A DNA stretch of 64,000 nt from Patiria miniata (lineage: Eukaryota; Echinodermata; Asteroidea; Valvatida; Asterinidae): positions 21,391,162 to 21,455,161 of the forward strand of contig NW_024037072.1 of NCBI RefSeq assembly GCF_015706575.1, written 5' to 3'. Position 1 is the first letter of the stretch. Each line of letters begins with the position of its first letter. Under the pieces are notes generated by a model that searched no databases, had not been told where the DNA came from, and saw nothing but the letters and a program-made list of their open reading frames with translations. Both the position numbers and the translations under genes were made by a program. This document shows positions 32,601-43,125 of this stretch, in pieces.

Positions 32601-35600
32601 GGTTATTTGAAGACAGACAGACCCCCTAATTTTTTTTTAAAAGGTGATGTTGGCTCTTTGACTATGTACAAGGAATTAATAGAGCTTGTTGTCTCCATCA
32701 AACATCATTTAGGCAATGTATCGGCTCACCTTAAAAAGATTTGAAGAATCACCAAATAAGAGTATTCTACATGTACATGTACTTATCTTTAATACAGTTT
32801 AAAAGAGGTTTTTGTGGTACTTTGATTTCTTATGAAAGAAAGTTGTAAGCAGCAGTTGGAGAAGGTGGTAGTACATGTACATACCGGTAGTCATACATTT
32901 ACATGTATGTATTCGTAATTGTAACAGTTTGAGGTTAGTAAAAAAAATTTAAAAAGACTGATCACCATATCCAGTAGTATACATGTATCAAATGAGCAGC
33001 TCAGTAATTTAAGTAAGCAGTCTTATTACATACATGTACACATTGTATTTTGCTTCTGGTCTTTCCCAAGTCGGAATCAGGAAGTCATTATTTATGTAAA
33101 ATAAATTAAGCGTATGGCAAATTGACAGTATTTTGCATAGCTAATTAATGAAACCTTGGCTCGAATGGTAACATTTGAAACACAACTACCGGTATGTACC
33201 AGTGTTGGAGCCAAGGCTTTGACCCTCAAGGCCAAGGCCAAGGCTTTGACCCTCAAGGCCAAGGCTTTGACCCTCAAGCCTCGAGGCCAAGGCCAAGGCT
33301 TAACCCTCAAGGCCAAGGCCAAGGCCCTGTTTTATGAAATGACCACTGATATAGAACTATTTGGGGGGGGGGGGCATGGCCCCTTTTGGCCCCCCCTGGA
33401 TCCGCCCTTATCATCACTTATCAACATTTCTTTAATTGCAATCAACATGCTCGCATAGGCCTACACCGTTTTATGACTGTACTGTATCTATTAAAGTATA
33501 AGTTCAGGTCTTCAATATGGTTTAACTAAACAAAATAATGATTTACTTCTATATTGACACACAATTCTCCCAAGTGTAACAAAAGGGGGATCCAAGAAAC
33601 TGATTTGGGAAATTTTTATTTGCTGGCCCAACATGGTCAGAAATATCAGCATACCCTAAAACAGATACATGCAAATCTTTAGCACTTATCAGGGAGACAT
33701 ATACAACCAATCATATCTATTCCATAGTTATATGCAATTAAAGTGATCATCTCATTAGCCCCACAAGTGTACGGAATATTTTTGCAGCAAATCTACACTG
33801 GTAACAAAATGTGATGCTACAAAAGTGGAAGTGTGCCCAACACACAAATCTATAGGGTGCTTCCCTCCTCCATGGTAATACGATTAAAATAGTAACAGCA
33901 AAATTTCGAACAGATTTATCTGGAAAATGCAAAAATCTATGGGCCTTGAAGAGCCTTGACTCAAAATTGCAAGGCCCTGAACCCTCAAGGCCAAGGCCAA
34001 GGCTTTTGCCCTCAAGCCTCGAGGCCAAGGCCAAGGCCCTAAAACCCAGCCTTAAGGCAGCCTTAAGGCCAAGGCCCAGCATCAAGGCACTACATCACTG
34101 CTATGTACCAATATTTCTGGATGTGTCTACATTGCTAATATGTGGTAAGGCCAAAAAAACATATATATTTCTGCTACCGATTACATAGCATTCGAAAAGA
34201 GAGTTTGGATGTAGGGAATTTTTTGTGTACGATCATATGGAGGCATCTGTGTGTTATCAAGGGTAAGATGGTTTTGTTGTTTTTTTTTTTTTTCATTTTT
34301 CCTATGAAAGACATCGGGGTAGGGGCTGTCAGAATCACGTACCGGTATGTAGGGAAACCAGAAGCAGAACTATTTTTTCTTTTTTGCCTAATTTGTAATT
34401 CCTCTGTGTTTCTTCCCATCATTGTTTAGACTAACAAAATTGTACTTGTACGGGCCCATATTAATGAAAATTTAAGCAAATATAACGTATGCCTTAATTC
34501 GCATGTACACGTATGCATTCTTTAGACTCAATATTTCACTGAATTTGATGATCATTTGAATGCTCTATGAACATGGTTCTGTTATAAAAAAAAAATAGCT
34601 GTAGTTAAAGGTCGTGAAAATGCAAACAAACAAATCTTGTCCAGGTCTCCATATTGGCAGTTTGGAAGTAAACTTGGACACATATTTTTTCTTAACCTTT
34701 TTTTGCCGACATTTGACATTAATATCTAAAATATTAGGCTTCTTAGATTTTGTAGATATTCACTAACTCTTTGTTGTCAACTGTTTTGTTTTTCAGTTAC
34801 ATGAGAAGGAGTGTAAGAAATTCTTGGATAAATGCCCAAACAATTGTGGAGAAAGGCTCATCCATAAAGATAAAGTAAGTCTGAGGTTTCTTTTTAACGA
34901 TGTTGCAGAGAAGTTTTGCCGTGAAAGTGCTACATCGAAACTCTCTGGGTTTCACCTGGTATTTATAAGGGATTTTGCAGGATAGAGGAAGGCATAGCCA
35001 AGCCACAATTTTGTTACATGGACCTCGTGCCCCTTGAAGGTTTGAGTACAGAGAATTTACCCATGGTTTTTGGAAGATAGAAAAGGGTATTCATCAGGGA
35101 TTCAGGGTTGACGAAGTTAGCCAATTTTTCACTGCAACTTATGTACATGTACATGTACAAGCAACTGCTTGTGTGTTTATACCCCCCAAAAGATACAGTT
35201 TTGGAAAACCTATTGCTGTTGAATCATTTATGATCAAAAATTGCATTGTTGTGTCTTAATGTCTTCATTTTTCCTTGGCATTTGTATAAATTTGCTTTTT
35301 ACACCGTGAATATCGCATCTTGAAATAACCACCTATTTCCTGAATTACTAAAGAATTCAGAATGAAGAATTCAGTCCGTCCAGTGCAGTAAGTGGAAACA
35401 TTGCGATATACAATCAGGAGCAATCAACAGCACCAGTCATACATTAAGCAACTTGGGGTATGCTGTTGTACCCCTACTGATGTACCCAACCGATCCTGCC
35501 TTCATCCCTGGCTTGGAGACTTATGCGATGGAGGAAAATCAAGACCTATCTCATTTGAATCAAGCAAGCATCCAAGGAGTATGCTGTCTGACACAATGTG

Positions 35601-38600
35601 AAGCTGCACCCAAAGATTGCTTATTACAGCGATGCTTTGATCAATGATGGAATGCAGTACATTGTCATCCAGATTGCAAGTGAAAGAACTACATGCGCTA
35701 TAAACTTTTCATCATCTTTACAGCAACGACCAGTTTGAATTTAAGAGTGCCGGGCCCAAGCAAGTGTACCATTTCAAACTGAAGCTGATCCAGCACATTG
35801 AGTCATCTCTAACTAAACATCCTTGAATGAAACTACATTGATTAGTTAAAAGGAGGGGGAAAATAAGTTGAAAAATCGACATTTCAAATATTATGGACAC
35901 TGGTCCATATACTGCTCTCCTCCAGACAATCGAGAGCACATGTCACCTGGGTTCATATACTGCTCTACTCCAGACAGTTGAGCGCACATGTCACCTGGGT
36001 TGCTTGAAAAAGCCACGCCGTTGGTCAGCACCTGGTAAGAATGGAGCTGCCAAAGAATATAAGGAGACAGGTTAGACATGTACTGGTACTTGCAGTAATT
36101 TGTCCCGGGAGAGAAAAAACTCGCTTTAAAGCTAGGCTACTTTCCTAGTGTGTACAACTATGCAAGTTAATGTATCAGGTATTCCAGTCTTCATGTTCTG
36201 GTGGCTCTAGCTTGTAATTCCAAGGTGGAGGCCACTTATAGTTGCAATAACATGTTTTAGAAATGCTTATTGCCTCATGAAAAGACCTTCCAAGGATGTC
36301 AACTTTCCAGAACAACAATGACCTTGACAGTGGATGAGGTTTTTGACTTCTTCCATTTCCTGCATCAAACCTTGTCTTGATCTGGTTGCATTTACACTGT
36401 ACTTGTTCACTCCGGAGCAACGACTGCTTGTTTGATGGTATGGAACCCCTGACAAGAATCTATGGAGGTCTTTGTTCATGTTTGAGAAGACTCCAACAGG
36501 TTTGATGAGATACTAATGCCACGAATGAATTGTACCTTGTTCAGTTTGTGGGTTACACTGTAGGTAAGTAAAGGCCCATCGAAGGTACATGTAAGTACAG
36601 GTTCATGAATGTAATCATTTCAACCTGGTGTCATTTAAAACTCATACATTTCCACAATGAACAGAAAATAAAGCACAGCACATCAGTGCTTACCTCTTTT
36701 ATGGTCGCCAAGGAAGCATTAAAGCACTGGGCCAGCGGCTGGATTAGAACCACCGACCCTTCAACCACAAGTTTTCGTTGTTCATCTGTAGCATTCTAGC
36801 TTGCATCAGCAGGTATTATTCCAGCTACATGTACATGCAGAGTCCTCAGAATAGGTTTGAAGTTTGGATTGACACCATAGACTCAACAATTGCAAGTTTT
36901 AGAAGCAGTACTAGCTGCAGCTCCTGTTGGCAGTTTGTGTCTTGATGGTTGAATACTGAATCCTCAAGGAGGCTGCTAGTCCATTATCAGAATCTCTGTT
37001 CTGATGGAGCTGGTCAAATCCCGGTTCACTGGCAACATCACGGGCCATTGGATATAAAAGTCTTTCTGTGGAAAAGGAAGAAAATATTCCATTGGAGGTG
37101 TTTGCCACCATTGCGTAAAGATAACCCTGATGGGTATTCTAGTATCTGAAGAAGGAGGAAAACAAGAAAAGACCATTTTATTCATCTGGATAAAAAGATG
37201 CTCTGATCAAGCCTTGCCTGTGCAAGGTTTAAAAATAACTGTTCATCTGTGTGTAATGCTGAATCTCAACACTAAGTGCAATACACAGATCAACACTTTA
37301 CAAATTACTACACAAATTACTCCCAAGTCTTGCCCCAAGTTCATAAAGTTGAAAGAATTATATATGACTATTATTAACTCAAATAAACAAATAAATAAAT
37401 ATGTGTTAAAAAAATTTTTTATAGCACATTCACAATCCAGATGCAGTGTGTGTTTTGCTGAATGTGCTATATCTTTTCAATTTGTGTCATACCTTTTCAA
37501 TCTGAAGGTATGTATAATCCTGAAAAATATTAAAGAAATGTTTGTCTTTTTATATATGAACACATGACATGACTTTGTTTAGTTGCTATATAACATTGTT
37601 ATTGTAAAATTGAAGGAAGATTTTTTTTTCAGTTAACTGCTTATTTAGAAGGCTTTGTGGAAATTTGAATTCAACATTTCCTCTGACCTTGGGTTTAATG
37701 TTAATGTTTCTGCCAGATTCCAGATCATCTGAAGTATGACTGTCCTCTTCAAGACAAAGTCTGTATTTTCAACATGTTTGGATGCTCATTTAGTGTAAGT
37801 AGCTACACCCTTTGTTCAGTTGTTATTGAATTGGTCTTTTAACTTTTAATTGTTCGTTTGTTTTTTTCAAAATGTAAAATTGTGTTGTTTTAACCTTATA
37901 AAAGAGCTTGCCCCCTCTTTCTTGGTGGGGGGGGGGGGGGAGGGGAGGGGGGTGCATCTAACAAGTCTAAGCACATTCAATATGGACATTGTGCAAATTT
38001 GCATCTCCCACATACAGTGTGAATATCCACTACATTTTGCCATGTTATGTTTATTTAAACGATGCAGAACTTTGGTGTTAGCTTTAATATTTTTTTAATT
38101 TTCTGTAGTTTACCTCATCATCATTGTGGACCTTCACTTTTTTTTATCTGGTCACTCTGTCAGGCGAAGGGCATAGACAGGAAGATGGATTTGCACACGG
38201 GCGAGAACCAGGTTTACCATTTGCAACTAGTCACAGAGCACATCATAAGAATGGACAAGCAGCTACAGGAGCTGAATCTTCTGAAGAATAACCTGGAAAA
38301 GATGGTTGCCAAGCCAACAGCAAGTGAACAGATGCAGGTACCAGCTAAGGCCGAGAAGCAGATGATGCGCGATCTGCAGGTGGGTCCATGATTTCCTCCC
38401 AGAATGTTAAAATGCTTTCATATGGGAGCTAAATGGAAAGAGGGGACATAATCAAGCTCTCCTTATGTTGGCTATACGTGGCTGTTAATAAGGGAATAAA
38501 TGTGTGCTGGGAAGGTCTTAAACACTATTGTTATGACTGGTTGGAGTCTGGATGGGTGATAATTATCAGCATCCAGACTCCAACCAGTCTTAAACATAGT

Positions 38601-41600
38601 GTTTATTACCGACCAAACACATATTTATTCCCATTAATAAATAGTTTTTTGGTCAAGAACAAAATCTTTTCAGTCCCAAAATCAACATGAAACACCCCTC
38701 TGGCTATATTATGGAATGTCCCTCCACAACTCCTTACCTTATATGGAGATTATTTAGGTCCACTGTTATTTAATATTTATACAAGTGACCAACCACTTAG
38801 TATCCCTAAAGACTGTAATTTGTTCATGTATGCTGACGACTCTAAATTAATGTGTAGTTCTACCAGTGTTGGTGAGATAAAGAACAACTTGAATACAGCC
38901 CTATCTAGAATATACGATTGGTGTGGCAGGAACAAACTTACAATAAACGCCAGCAAAACCAAATCAATGCTCATTAGAACTAAACGAAAGGTCTGCAGTA
39001 CTGACCTTAATGTCAGTATTGCTGGTAGTCCAGTTGTACAGGTGAACTCTTGTAAATGTTTGGGGGTTATTATTGATGAAACTTGTAAGTTTGGGCCCAC
39101 ACGTTGAATACGTGAAGAAAACCGTTTGCTCTAAACTAGGTAAGCTAAATACATGTAGAATCCGCGACTGTGTTCCCCAAAGCAGCCTATACACTCTCTC
39201 TTTGTTAGCTTAGTTACATGTTTGCCATCTTTATATTATTGTAGTACATTGTACAATGTACTGTTTGGGGAAGACGGTACATATTTCATGACAATATTCT
39301 TAACAAATGTCTGAAAAGAGCGGCAAGGATGATCCTGAAGTGTGCCTTCTTTACTCCATCAGTCGATATGTTTGCTAGACATAATTGGATGTCATTCTCC
39401 GAAAGAATTGAGTATAAAAAGGCTATTCTTGTTTACAAATGTATAAACAAACTAATTACTCCTCTGTATATGACAAATTAATGTACACCACTTATTCAGA
39501 TTCGTGAAACAGACAATCCACTGGCATGACACTGAAGATTCCTTTTGCGAAAAAAAGAATGTTATGCCTCGAGCTTTGTTGTAACTGGGACAATCATATG
39601 GATTAACTTGCATGAACCTCATTCAAATCTGAACTACGTAAAACATTCAGCCAATAATATTTCTGCATTTATGTGAGCAATTTTTTTTTTTTTTGGCTGC
39701 CTTCACTGATTGTACAAATATAAATCTGTGCTGACATTACGGAGTTAATCAATTTGGCTGCCGTAATAATAAGGAGCCGGATGGGAATTTTCCTGTTTTT
39801 CCTCCCAAAAGTTTTTCTTCACGGATTTTTTGCCCCCCCCCGGTAATCAGCGAATGTAAAGAAATGTACCTGTATGTCACAAGAAGAAATATGTTGTACC
39901 GATGTCACAAGAAATGTCCCAATTCTTCTGTGTACACTTAGCCTAATTTACCTTAGTGATGTTGTTTCAAACTGTATATGTTTCTTTGTAATTATGTACA
40001 ATATTTATAATACATGTACATGTAGTTGCTTTACAACCATGCAGTAATCACGCATGGTTTTATTTTATTTCATTGTGTTGTATTGTATTTGTAATGTATT
40101 GTATTTGTACATGTGTGTATAATCATTTGAAGTGTATGCAGGGCCCAAATGGAAACCAGTTTTAAACTGTTTGGTCATACCCTTGGTAAACAAACGTAAT
40201 AAAACAGAGAATATGCTCGGAAATGACAATAACCTGCCCCCATCTCCTCCAGAAAATGATCATGCCACTTATGGAGAAAGTGGACAATGTGGAAGACAAC
40301 ATGAATCAACTGGCAAAGCAGAAGACAGTGTCCGAACTCGAGGAATCCATCAAGCCCATCCAGGAGAAACAGAATCGCATAGAGAATCGCATCGTGGAAC
40401 TGGAGCAGGCGCAAAAGACCGGCAGCGTGGGCAGTAATGCTGGAGAAAGCTCAGCACCTTTAACCATGACCGGTGTGACTACCAGTGCATTGTGTATGTG
40501 GCCACAGTTTGTTATGCATTTCCTATGGGTCCAGTGCACGTTAAGTATACCCCAGAAAGAGAGGTGACATATAGACAGAGATTGAAAAACACGTTAAACC
40601 GAACTGCCATTCATTTGAAAATGAGCTGAAATACCACTTGAATTCAGTTTTGTTTGCTGTGCATATAATAGGACCATGTACATTGTGTTGTATGCTGTGA
40701 AAACTTTTGCTCCTGGGATGCTGCCGTTTTCCAGAAAAGAGGAATTACCAGGGTTTGGACCGAATCATCGCAGGGGAAAAAAGCTTTTCTCAAATAAGTC
40801 CCAAACTGACTGAAGTTAAGTTAGTTTGTAATCGGGAACATTATCCATGAGCGGGCAAAAGCAAGCGACATTGACGTTGTGCGTACACATGAAAATGTGG
40901 CATGCAAGCTTGGAATGGAAGGACAGGATTTTGAAAAGGAAGACTTTCAAATGTTTTCACAGTTTTCTGAAAAAGTATATCTACTGAGCTGAAAGTTCCA
41001 CAGGTTTACAATAGACTGCTTCAGATTTAATGTACTTTTTATCCATTAATCAACAAAAATTCAGGGTTTTTTTGGCAAGTGGAATACCTAACCTTTATGA
41101 AGGTTAACAAACAATCCAAACTGTTATCTCTGATTCATACTTACCTATGCTTCTATTTGACCTTTGACCTCATCGTCACATAGCTGCCAGCTCTTCCCGT
41201 ATGACAACCGTGGAGAACCAGATGGGTATGCACGCAGTGCGCATAGCTGAGCATGACCTCCGATTTCAAGTTTTGGAAACGGCCAGCCATGACGGCACTC
41301 TGCTCTGGAAGATCAAAGATTTCGCGCGTCGCAAGCGAGATGCAGACATCGGCAAGACCCTGTCGCTCTACAGCCAACCGTTCTACACCAGTCGCTATGG
41401 GTACAAGATGTGTGCTCGTGTGTACTTGAACGGAGACGGGATGGGCAAGGGGACGCATGTCTCCTTGTTCTTCGTTGTCATGAGGGGTGACTATGATGCA
41501 CTGCTGCCGTGGCCCTTCCGTCAAAAGGTTTGCAGCATTTTGTACGGGTCGGGAAATATCATAAAGGCGATGTTTGTATCAAAAAGTACTTTTAAAATTG

Positions 41601-42658
41601 TTTTAAAATTTGTTATTTGCTTCATCAGCCGTCAGGCTGCAGAGGTTTTTCGGGGAATGAATCTTAAAAATGTATGTGACAGGGGAGAGTTATGTCTGAA
41701 TTTAGATATCGCTTGATCACGAAGCAACAATTAGTATTTTAGACTTTTGTTTTGGTTGTTTTGTGTTTCCAATTTCATTTTGTTTATAAAGTTCCTCCTT
41801 GCTTTGGTTAATTTGTTATTCCTTATGTGCCTTTTAGTACCTTTTGATGGATATGTTGTGCTTTATATATCTCCATTATTATTAGTGGACCCAATGATCC
41901 TTGAATGAACTTGCTTTAAAACAGACAGTGCAATTAGACTTTTAAGTAAGACTTGCATTCCTCTGCTAAATTGGAATTTACTCACAATGCAAAATTTGAC
42001 CAAGCGCATCCATTTTTGTTTGGACAGACATGGTGAGTGGTCAGAAAATGTCTGATGACTTATCCCAAACTTATCCTGCTATAGACAAATCCGGGCGTGC
42101 TCTCAATTCTATCATGAATTCTGGCGAGAGCGTTGTGCTAGCTATTGTTCAGATAATTCATCACGGGACAGTTGCTTTGTACAATAGCGTGAAAAATAGT
42201 TTCTTTATTGAGGGGGCTATGTGAGTGTATAGCTATCACATGCCCGGACTTTCGTCTATTATAATAATGTACATGTATATATAGACGAATCCGGGAACGT
42301 ATAATAATGTACATGTACATACAAAAATGAACTCTTACATCAAAGGAGATGAGTACAACTTGATAATAGCTGTTGGACCAAGAACTGAACATTATTACCT
42401 GTACATTTATTGGTTTTAAACCATCCACAGGTAACTTTGATGTTGCTGGATCAGGACACTGGCCGGCGCCACTTGTCGGACAGTTTCCGGCCAGATCCGG
42501 CCTCGTCCAGCTTTGGCCGACCCACGACTGAGATGAACATCGCCTCGGGCTGTCCCCTCTTTGTCTCCCAGTCGGTGCTGAGCGACTCGGCGTATGTCAA
42601 GGATAATGTCATGTTCATCAAGGTGATTGTGGACGCCAGCGATGTGGTAAAACCTTAG
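26410..42658 (+). CDS. TRAF3-like: TNF receptor-associated factor, TRAF3-like (8 coding exons)
   Basis: Adaptor and likely E3 ubiquitin ligase acting on the cytosolic side of TNF-receptor/CD40-type and innate immune receptors in NF-kB, MAPK and interferon-type signalling (family knowledge). Coding exons: 26410-26666, 31696-32032, 34797-34874, 37717-37794, 38164-38379, 40253-40472, 41184-41527, 42431-42658. All junctions are GT-AG and in phase, giving 585 residues (human TRAF3 has 568). Order: RING about 55-100, TRAF zinc fingers about 112-262, coiled coil about 262-385, MATH/TRAF-C about 430-580. The MATH part carries GKTLSLYSQPFYT, YKMCARVYLNGDGMGKGTH, DALLPWPF and EMNIASGCP, closest to TRAF3 among vertebrate TRAFs. 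The start is the ATG with an A at -3 and G at +4. Oddity: the fourth RING ligand, normally histidine, is cysteine (C72-G-C74). Confidence 0.95.
26878..27730. mobile_element. hAT element with internal tandem repeats, in TRAF intron 1
   Basis: The left end CAGTGGCAAAGCCACGGGG and right end CCTGGCTACGCCACTG are inverse. GATACGAG is duplicated exactly at 26870-26877 and 27731-27738, the 8-bp duplication of hAT elements. Inside are G- and C-homopolymers and three copies (about 27073, 27298, 27490) of a roughly 200-base unit with CACCACAGAGCAT and the palindromic CGGGGCCCTTAAGCGGGCCC. No transposase. Confidence 0.9.
27996..28996. mobile_element. 1-kb element with about 135-bp inverted repeats, in TRAF intron 1
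   Basis: CATCTATATATATGAGAG at 27996 and CTCTTATATAGATG ending at 28996 open inverted arms that share ATGTTTGCTCCTGAAA, AAAATCGCTCCACGTCCGTG and GGAGGGTGTCTTCCG. The interior is CpG-rich, with a stray CCCTGGAAACGAGGTTG MITE end at about 28590. No recognised protein. Confidence 0.75.
28780..30480. repeat. tandem segmental duplication, about 0.75-0.84 kb units
   Basis: Landmarks occur twice in order: GGATCAACGAAGGATCGATG type (28780, 29622), CGCAAATTGTAAG (29050, 29801), CAGCCTTCGCCTG (29122, 29976), GGGCGTCAATCGGTGGGGGA (29251, 30129 region) and CCCGATCTATGATCGGGTAA (29600, 30455). Each copy also carries AGAAATTGCCTCAGATCGC, shared with the interior of the hAT at 26878. The first copy overlaps the right arm of the 27996 element. 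Confidence 0.8.
30813..31241 (-). other. 142-codon open frame, unidentified
   Basis: The longest single uninterrupted frame in the TRAF introns, antisense to the gene. It begins MPAEEVFIRQISPASSTTE and is Pro/Ser/Thr-rich in the first half. It has no domain that I recognise, no signal peptide and no membrane span. A basic stretch SGYISKPNPKYSRQ faintly recalls the tails of retroelement pol proteins, which is not enough to call it. It could be a relic of a mobile element or chance. Confidence 0.25.
31696..32032 (+). CDS. TRAF3-like: TRAF3-like coding exon 2 (RING end, zinc fingers 1-2)
   Basis: Residues 87-198. Completes the RING with C94-P-S-C97, then TRAF-type fingers with GCKEQVPLKKMDEHLQQEC and GCLQRVQRNQLVQHLEKEC. 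Donor GAG/GTAGGT. Confidence 0.95.
32232..32517. mobile_element. TIR element with a tRNA-like core, in TRAF intron 2
   Basis: Arms of about 78 bases (32232-32310 and 32441-32517) are inverse, including ACCTCCCGAGTGAAAGT and GTATAAACAC. Between them lies a tRNA-like segment (32350-32430), and on the opposite strand a box-B motif GGTTCGAATCT at about 32329-32339. It looks like a tRNA SINE flanked by, or folded into, inverted repeats. Confidence 0.75.
32350..32430 (+). tRNA. tRNA-like sequence (SINE core, probably not a functional tRNA)
   Basis: GCCCGTTAGCTCCGTGGTCG begins an A-box region. An anticodon-like stem CTGC/GCAG has an 8-base loop containing CTAGAA, and the T arm is GTGGGTGCAAGTCCCAC. 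The extra loop base, the poor acceptor pairing and the placement between inverted repeats argue against a working tRNA gene. Confidence 0.5.
33200..34100. mobile_element. hAT element with AAGGCCAAGGC arrays, in TRAF intron 2
   Basis: CAGTGTTGGAGCC at the left and CACTACATCACTG at the right, flanked by GTATGTAC and CTATGTAC (7 of 8 identical), fit a hAT. Arrays of the AAGGCCAAGGCTTTGACCCTC type fill about 33205-33330 and 33960-34090. A second decayed hAT end (CCCCCCTGGATCCGCC) with a G run lies at 33361-33415. Confidence 0.7.
34149..34388. mobile_element. PIF/Harbinger-like MITE, 240 bp, in TRAF intron 2
   Basis: GGCCAAAAAAACATATATAT and the inverse of GGCAAAAAAGAAAAAATAG bound it. Both arms continue to TTCTGCT. 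TAA flanks at 34146-34148 and 34389-34391. Confidence 0.7.
34797..34874 (+). CDS. TRAF3-like: TRAF3-like coding exon 3 (zinc finger)
   Basis: Residues 199-224, 26 codons, phase 0 at both ends. LHEKECKKFLDKCPNNCGER continues the CX2C-type finger. Acceptor TTTTTCAG, donor GTAAGT. Confidence 0.95.
35300..37190. other. TRAF intron 3 interior: no gene recognised
   Basis: Many 60-80 codon frames on both strands with balanced composition, higher in GC than the flanks, but no domain or continuous frame. Might be a decayed coding element. A 49-base direct repeat lies at 35903-36001, and a box-B-like GGTGGTTCTAATCCAGCC (minus strand) at about 36732-36750 suggests an old SINE. Confidence 0.3.
35903..36001. 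repeat. direct repeat, 49-bp unit, two copies
   Basis: CATATACTGCTCTMCTCCAG through GCACATGTCACCTGGGTT occurs twice in tandem. Confidence 0.9.
37717..37794 (+). CDS. TRAF3-like: TRAF3-like coding exon 4 (zinc finger)
   Basis: Residues 225-250, 26 codons, phase 0. IPDHLKYDCPLQDKVC then FNMFGCSFS. The same length and phase as exon 3, as is usual for TRAF zinc-finger exons. Confidence 0.95.
38164..38379 (+). CDS. TRAF3-like: TRAF3-like coding exon 5 (finger end, coiled coil)
   Basis: Residues 251-322 in phase 0. Heptad-like LQLVTEHIIRMDKQLQELNL opens the coiled coil. An internal CAG/GTACCAG at about 38338 could act as an alternative donor, dropping 14 residues in frame. Confidence 0.92.
38484..38640. 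repeat. long imperfect inverted repeat, about 71-bp arms, in TRAF intron 5
   Basis: The inner 20 pairs (GACTGGTTGGAGTCTGGATG, 38535-38554) are perfect around a 15-base loop (38555-38569). Outer pairing continues through AAACACTAT and GGGAATAAAT. It may be a MITE or a transcribed hairpin, since it lies in an expressed intron. Confidence 0.85.
38740..39660 (+). mobile_element. LINE fragment, reverse transcriptase C-terminal half (CR1/L2-like)
   Basis: The plus-strand translation gives GDYLGPLLFNIYTSDQPL, the catalytic MYADD at about 38826, then WCGRNKLTINASKTKSMLI, the standard palm and thumb order of non-LTR reverse transcriptases. A frameshift at about 39092 follows, after which HVEYVKKTVCSKLGKLN and later LNKCLKRAARMILKC continue the 3' part with further stops. 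It is 5'-truncated, as is usual for LINEs. It lies in sense in TRAF intron 5 and is not coding for the gene. Confidence 0.85.
40253..40472 (+). CDS. TRAF3-like: TRAF3-like coding exon 6 (coiled coil)
   Basis: Residues 323-395 plus one base. VDNVEDNMNQLAKQ and IQEKQNRIENRIVELEQAQ are strongly helical. Donor ACCG/GTGTGA, phase 1, fits the CT start of the next exon (GCT, Ala). Confidence 0.92.
41184..41527 (+). CDS. TRAF3-like: TRAF3-like coding exon 7 (first part of MATH domain)
   Basis: Residues 396-510. DLRFQVLETASHDGTLLWKI, GKTLSLYSQPFYT and DALLPWPFRQK are near-verbatim TRAF3. Donor AAG/GTTTGC is non-consensus at +3 but fixed by the frame. Confidence 0.97.
42243..42295. repeat. inverted repeat CCCGGA-TCGTCTAT, in TRAF intron 7
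   Basis: CCCGGACTTTCGTCTAT is mirrored by ATAGACGAATCCGGG across about 21 bases containing ACATGTA. Confidence 0.75.
42431..42658 (+). CDS. TRAF3-like: TRAF3-like coding exon 8 (MATH end, stop)
   Basis: Residues 511-585 and TAG at 42656-42658. VTLMLLDQDTGRRHLSDSF, EMNIASGCPLFVSQ and FIKVIVDASD are TRAF3-type. Acceptor CCATCCACAG. Confidence 0.97.
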   Translation, partial: VTLMLLDQDTGRRHLSDSFRPDPASSSFGRPTTEMNIASGCPLFVSQSVLSDSAYVKDNVMFIKVIVDASDVVKP

Positions 42659-43125
42659 CCTAAGACATCCAGGCTCATTCTTGGGTTGTTGAAAAGTTTT
42701 GGAGTGGTAGTTTAGGACCAAAGAGGAGGTACAATGATCACTTGTTTTGTGGAGGGGAACAAGTGCGTGTCGGAGCAGTCATCCACAACAATCCTGATAA
42801 TTAAAGGCCCTTTGATATATTTTTCTTTAGATTAGTAAGCTCTTTCAGCTTCAACCTTCTTTAAGATTTTTTCCCCTCAAAATATTAGCCTTGTTGATCA
42901 CTCCCCTCCCACTGCACGTTTTCAAGTTGAAAATGTAGGTGAACCGAAAAAAAAAAGAAACTTAAATTCCCTTTAATAATATGAACATGTCAATCACTTC
43001 AATGATTGTGAATTTTCGACACTAGTGATTTCGTTGTTGCGTATTTTGTTGTGTATTTTGTTGTAGTATTGTAACTTTTGTCCACTCAGTGACTCGTTAT
43101 CAATAAATATCACTCTTTCATAAAT
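42659..43125 (+). terminator. probable TRAF 3' UTR and poly(A) signal
   Basis: The first AATAAA after the stop is at 43102-43107, followed by T-rich sequence. The end point is inferred. Confidence 0.4.
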
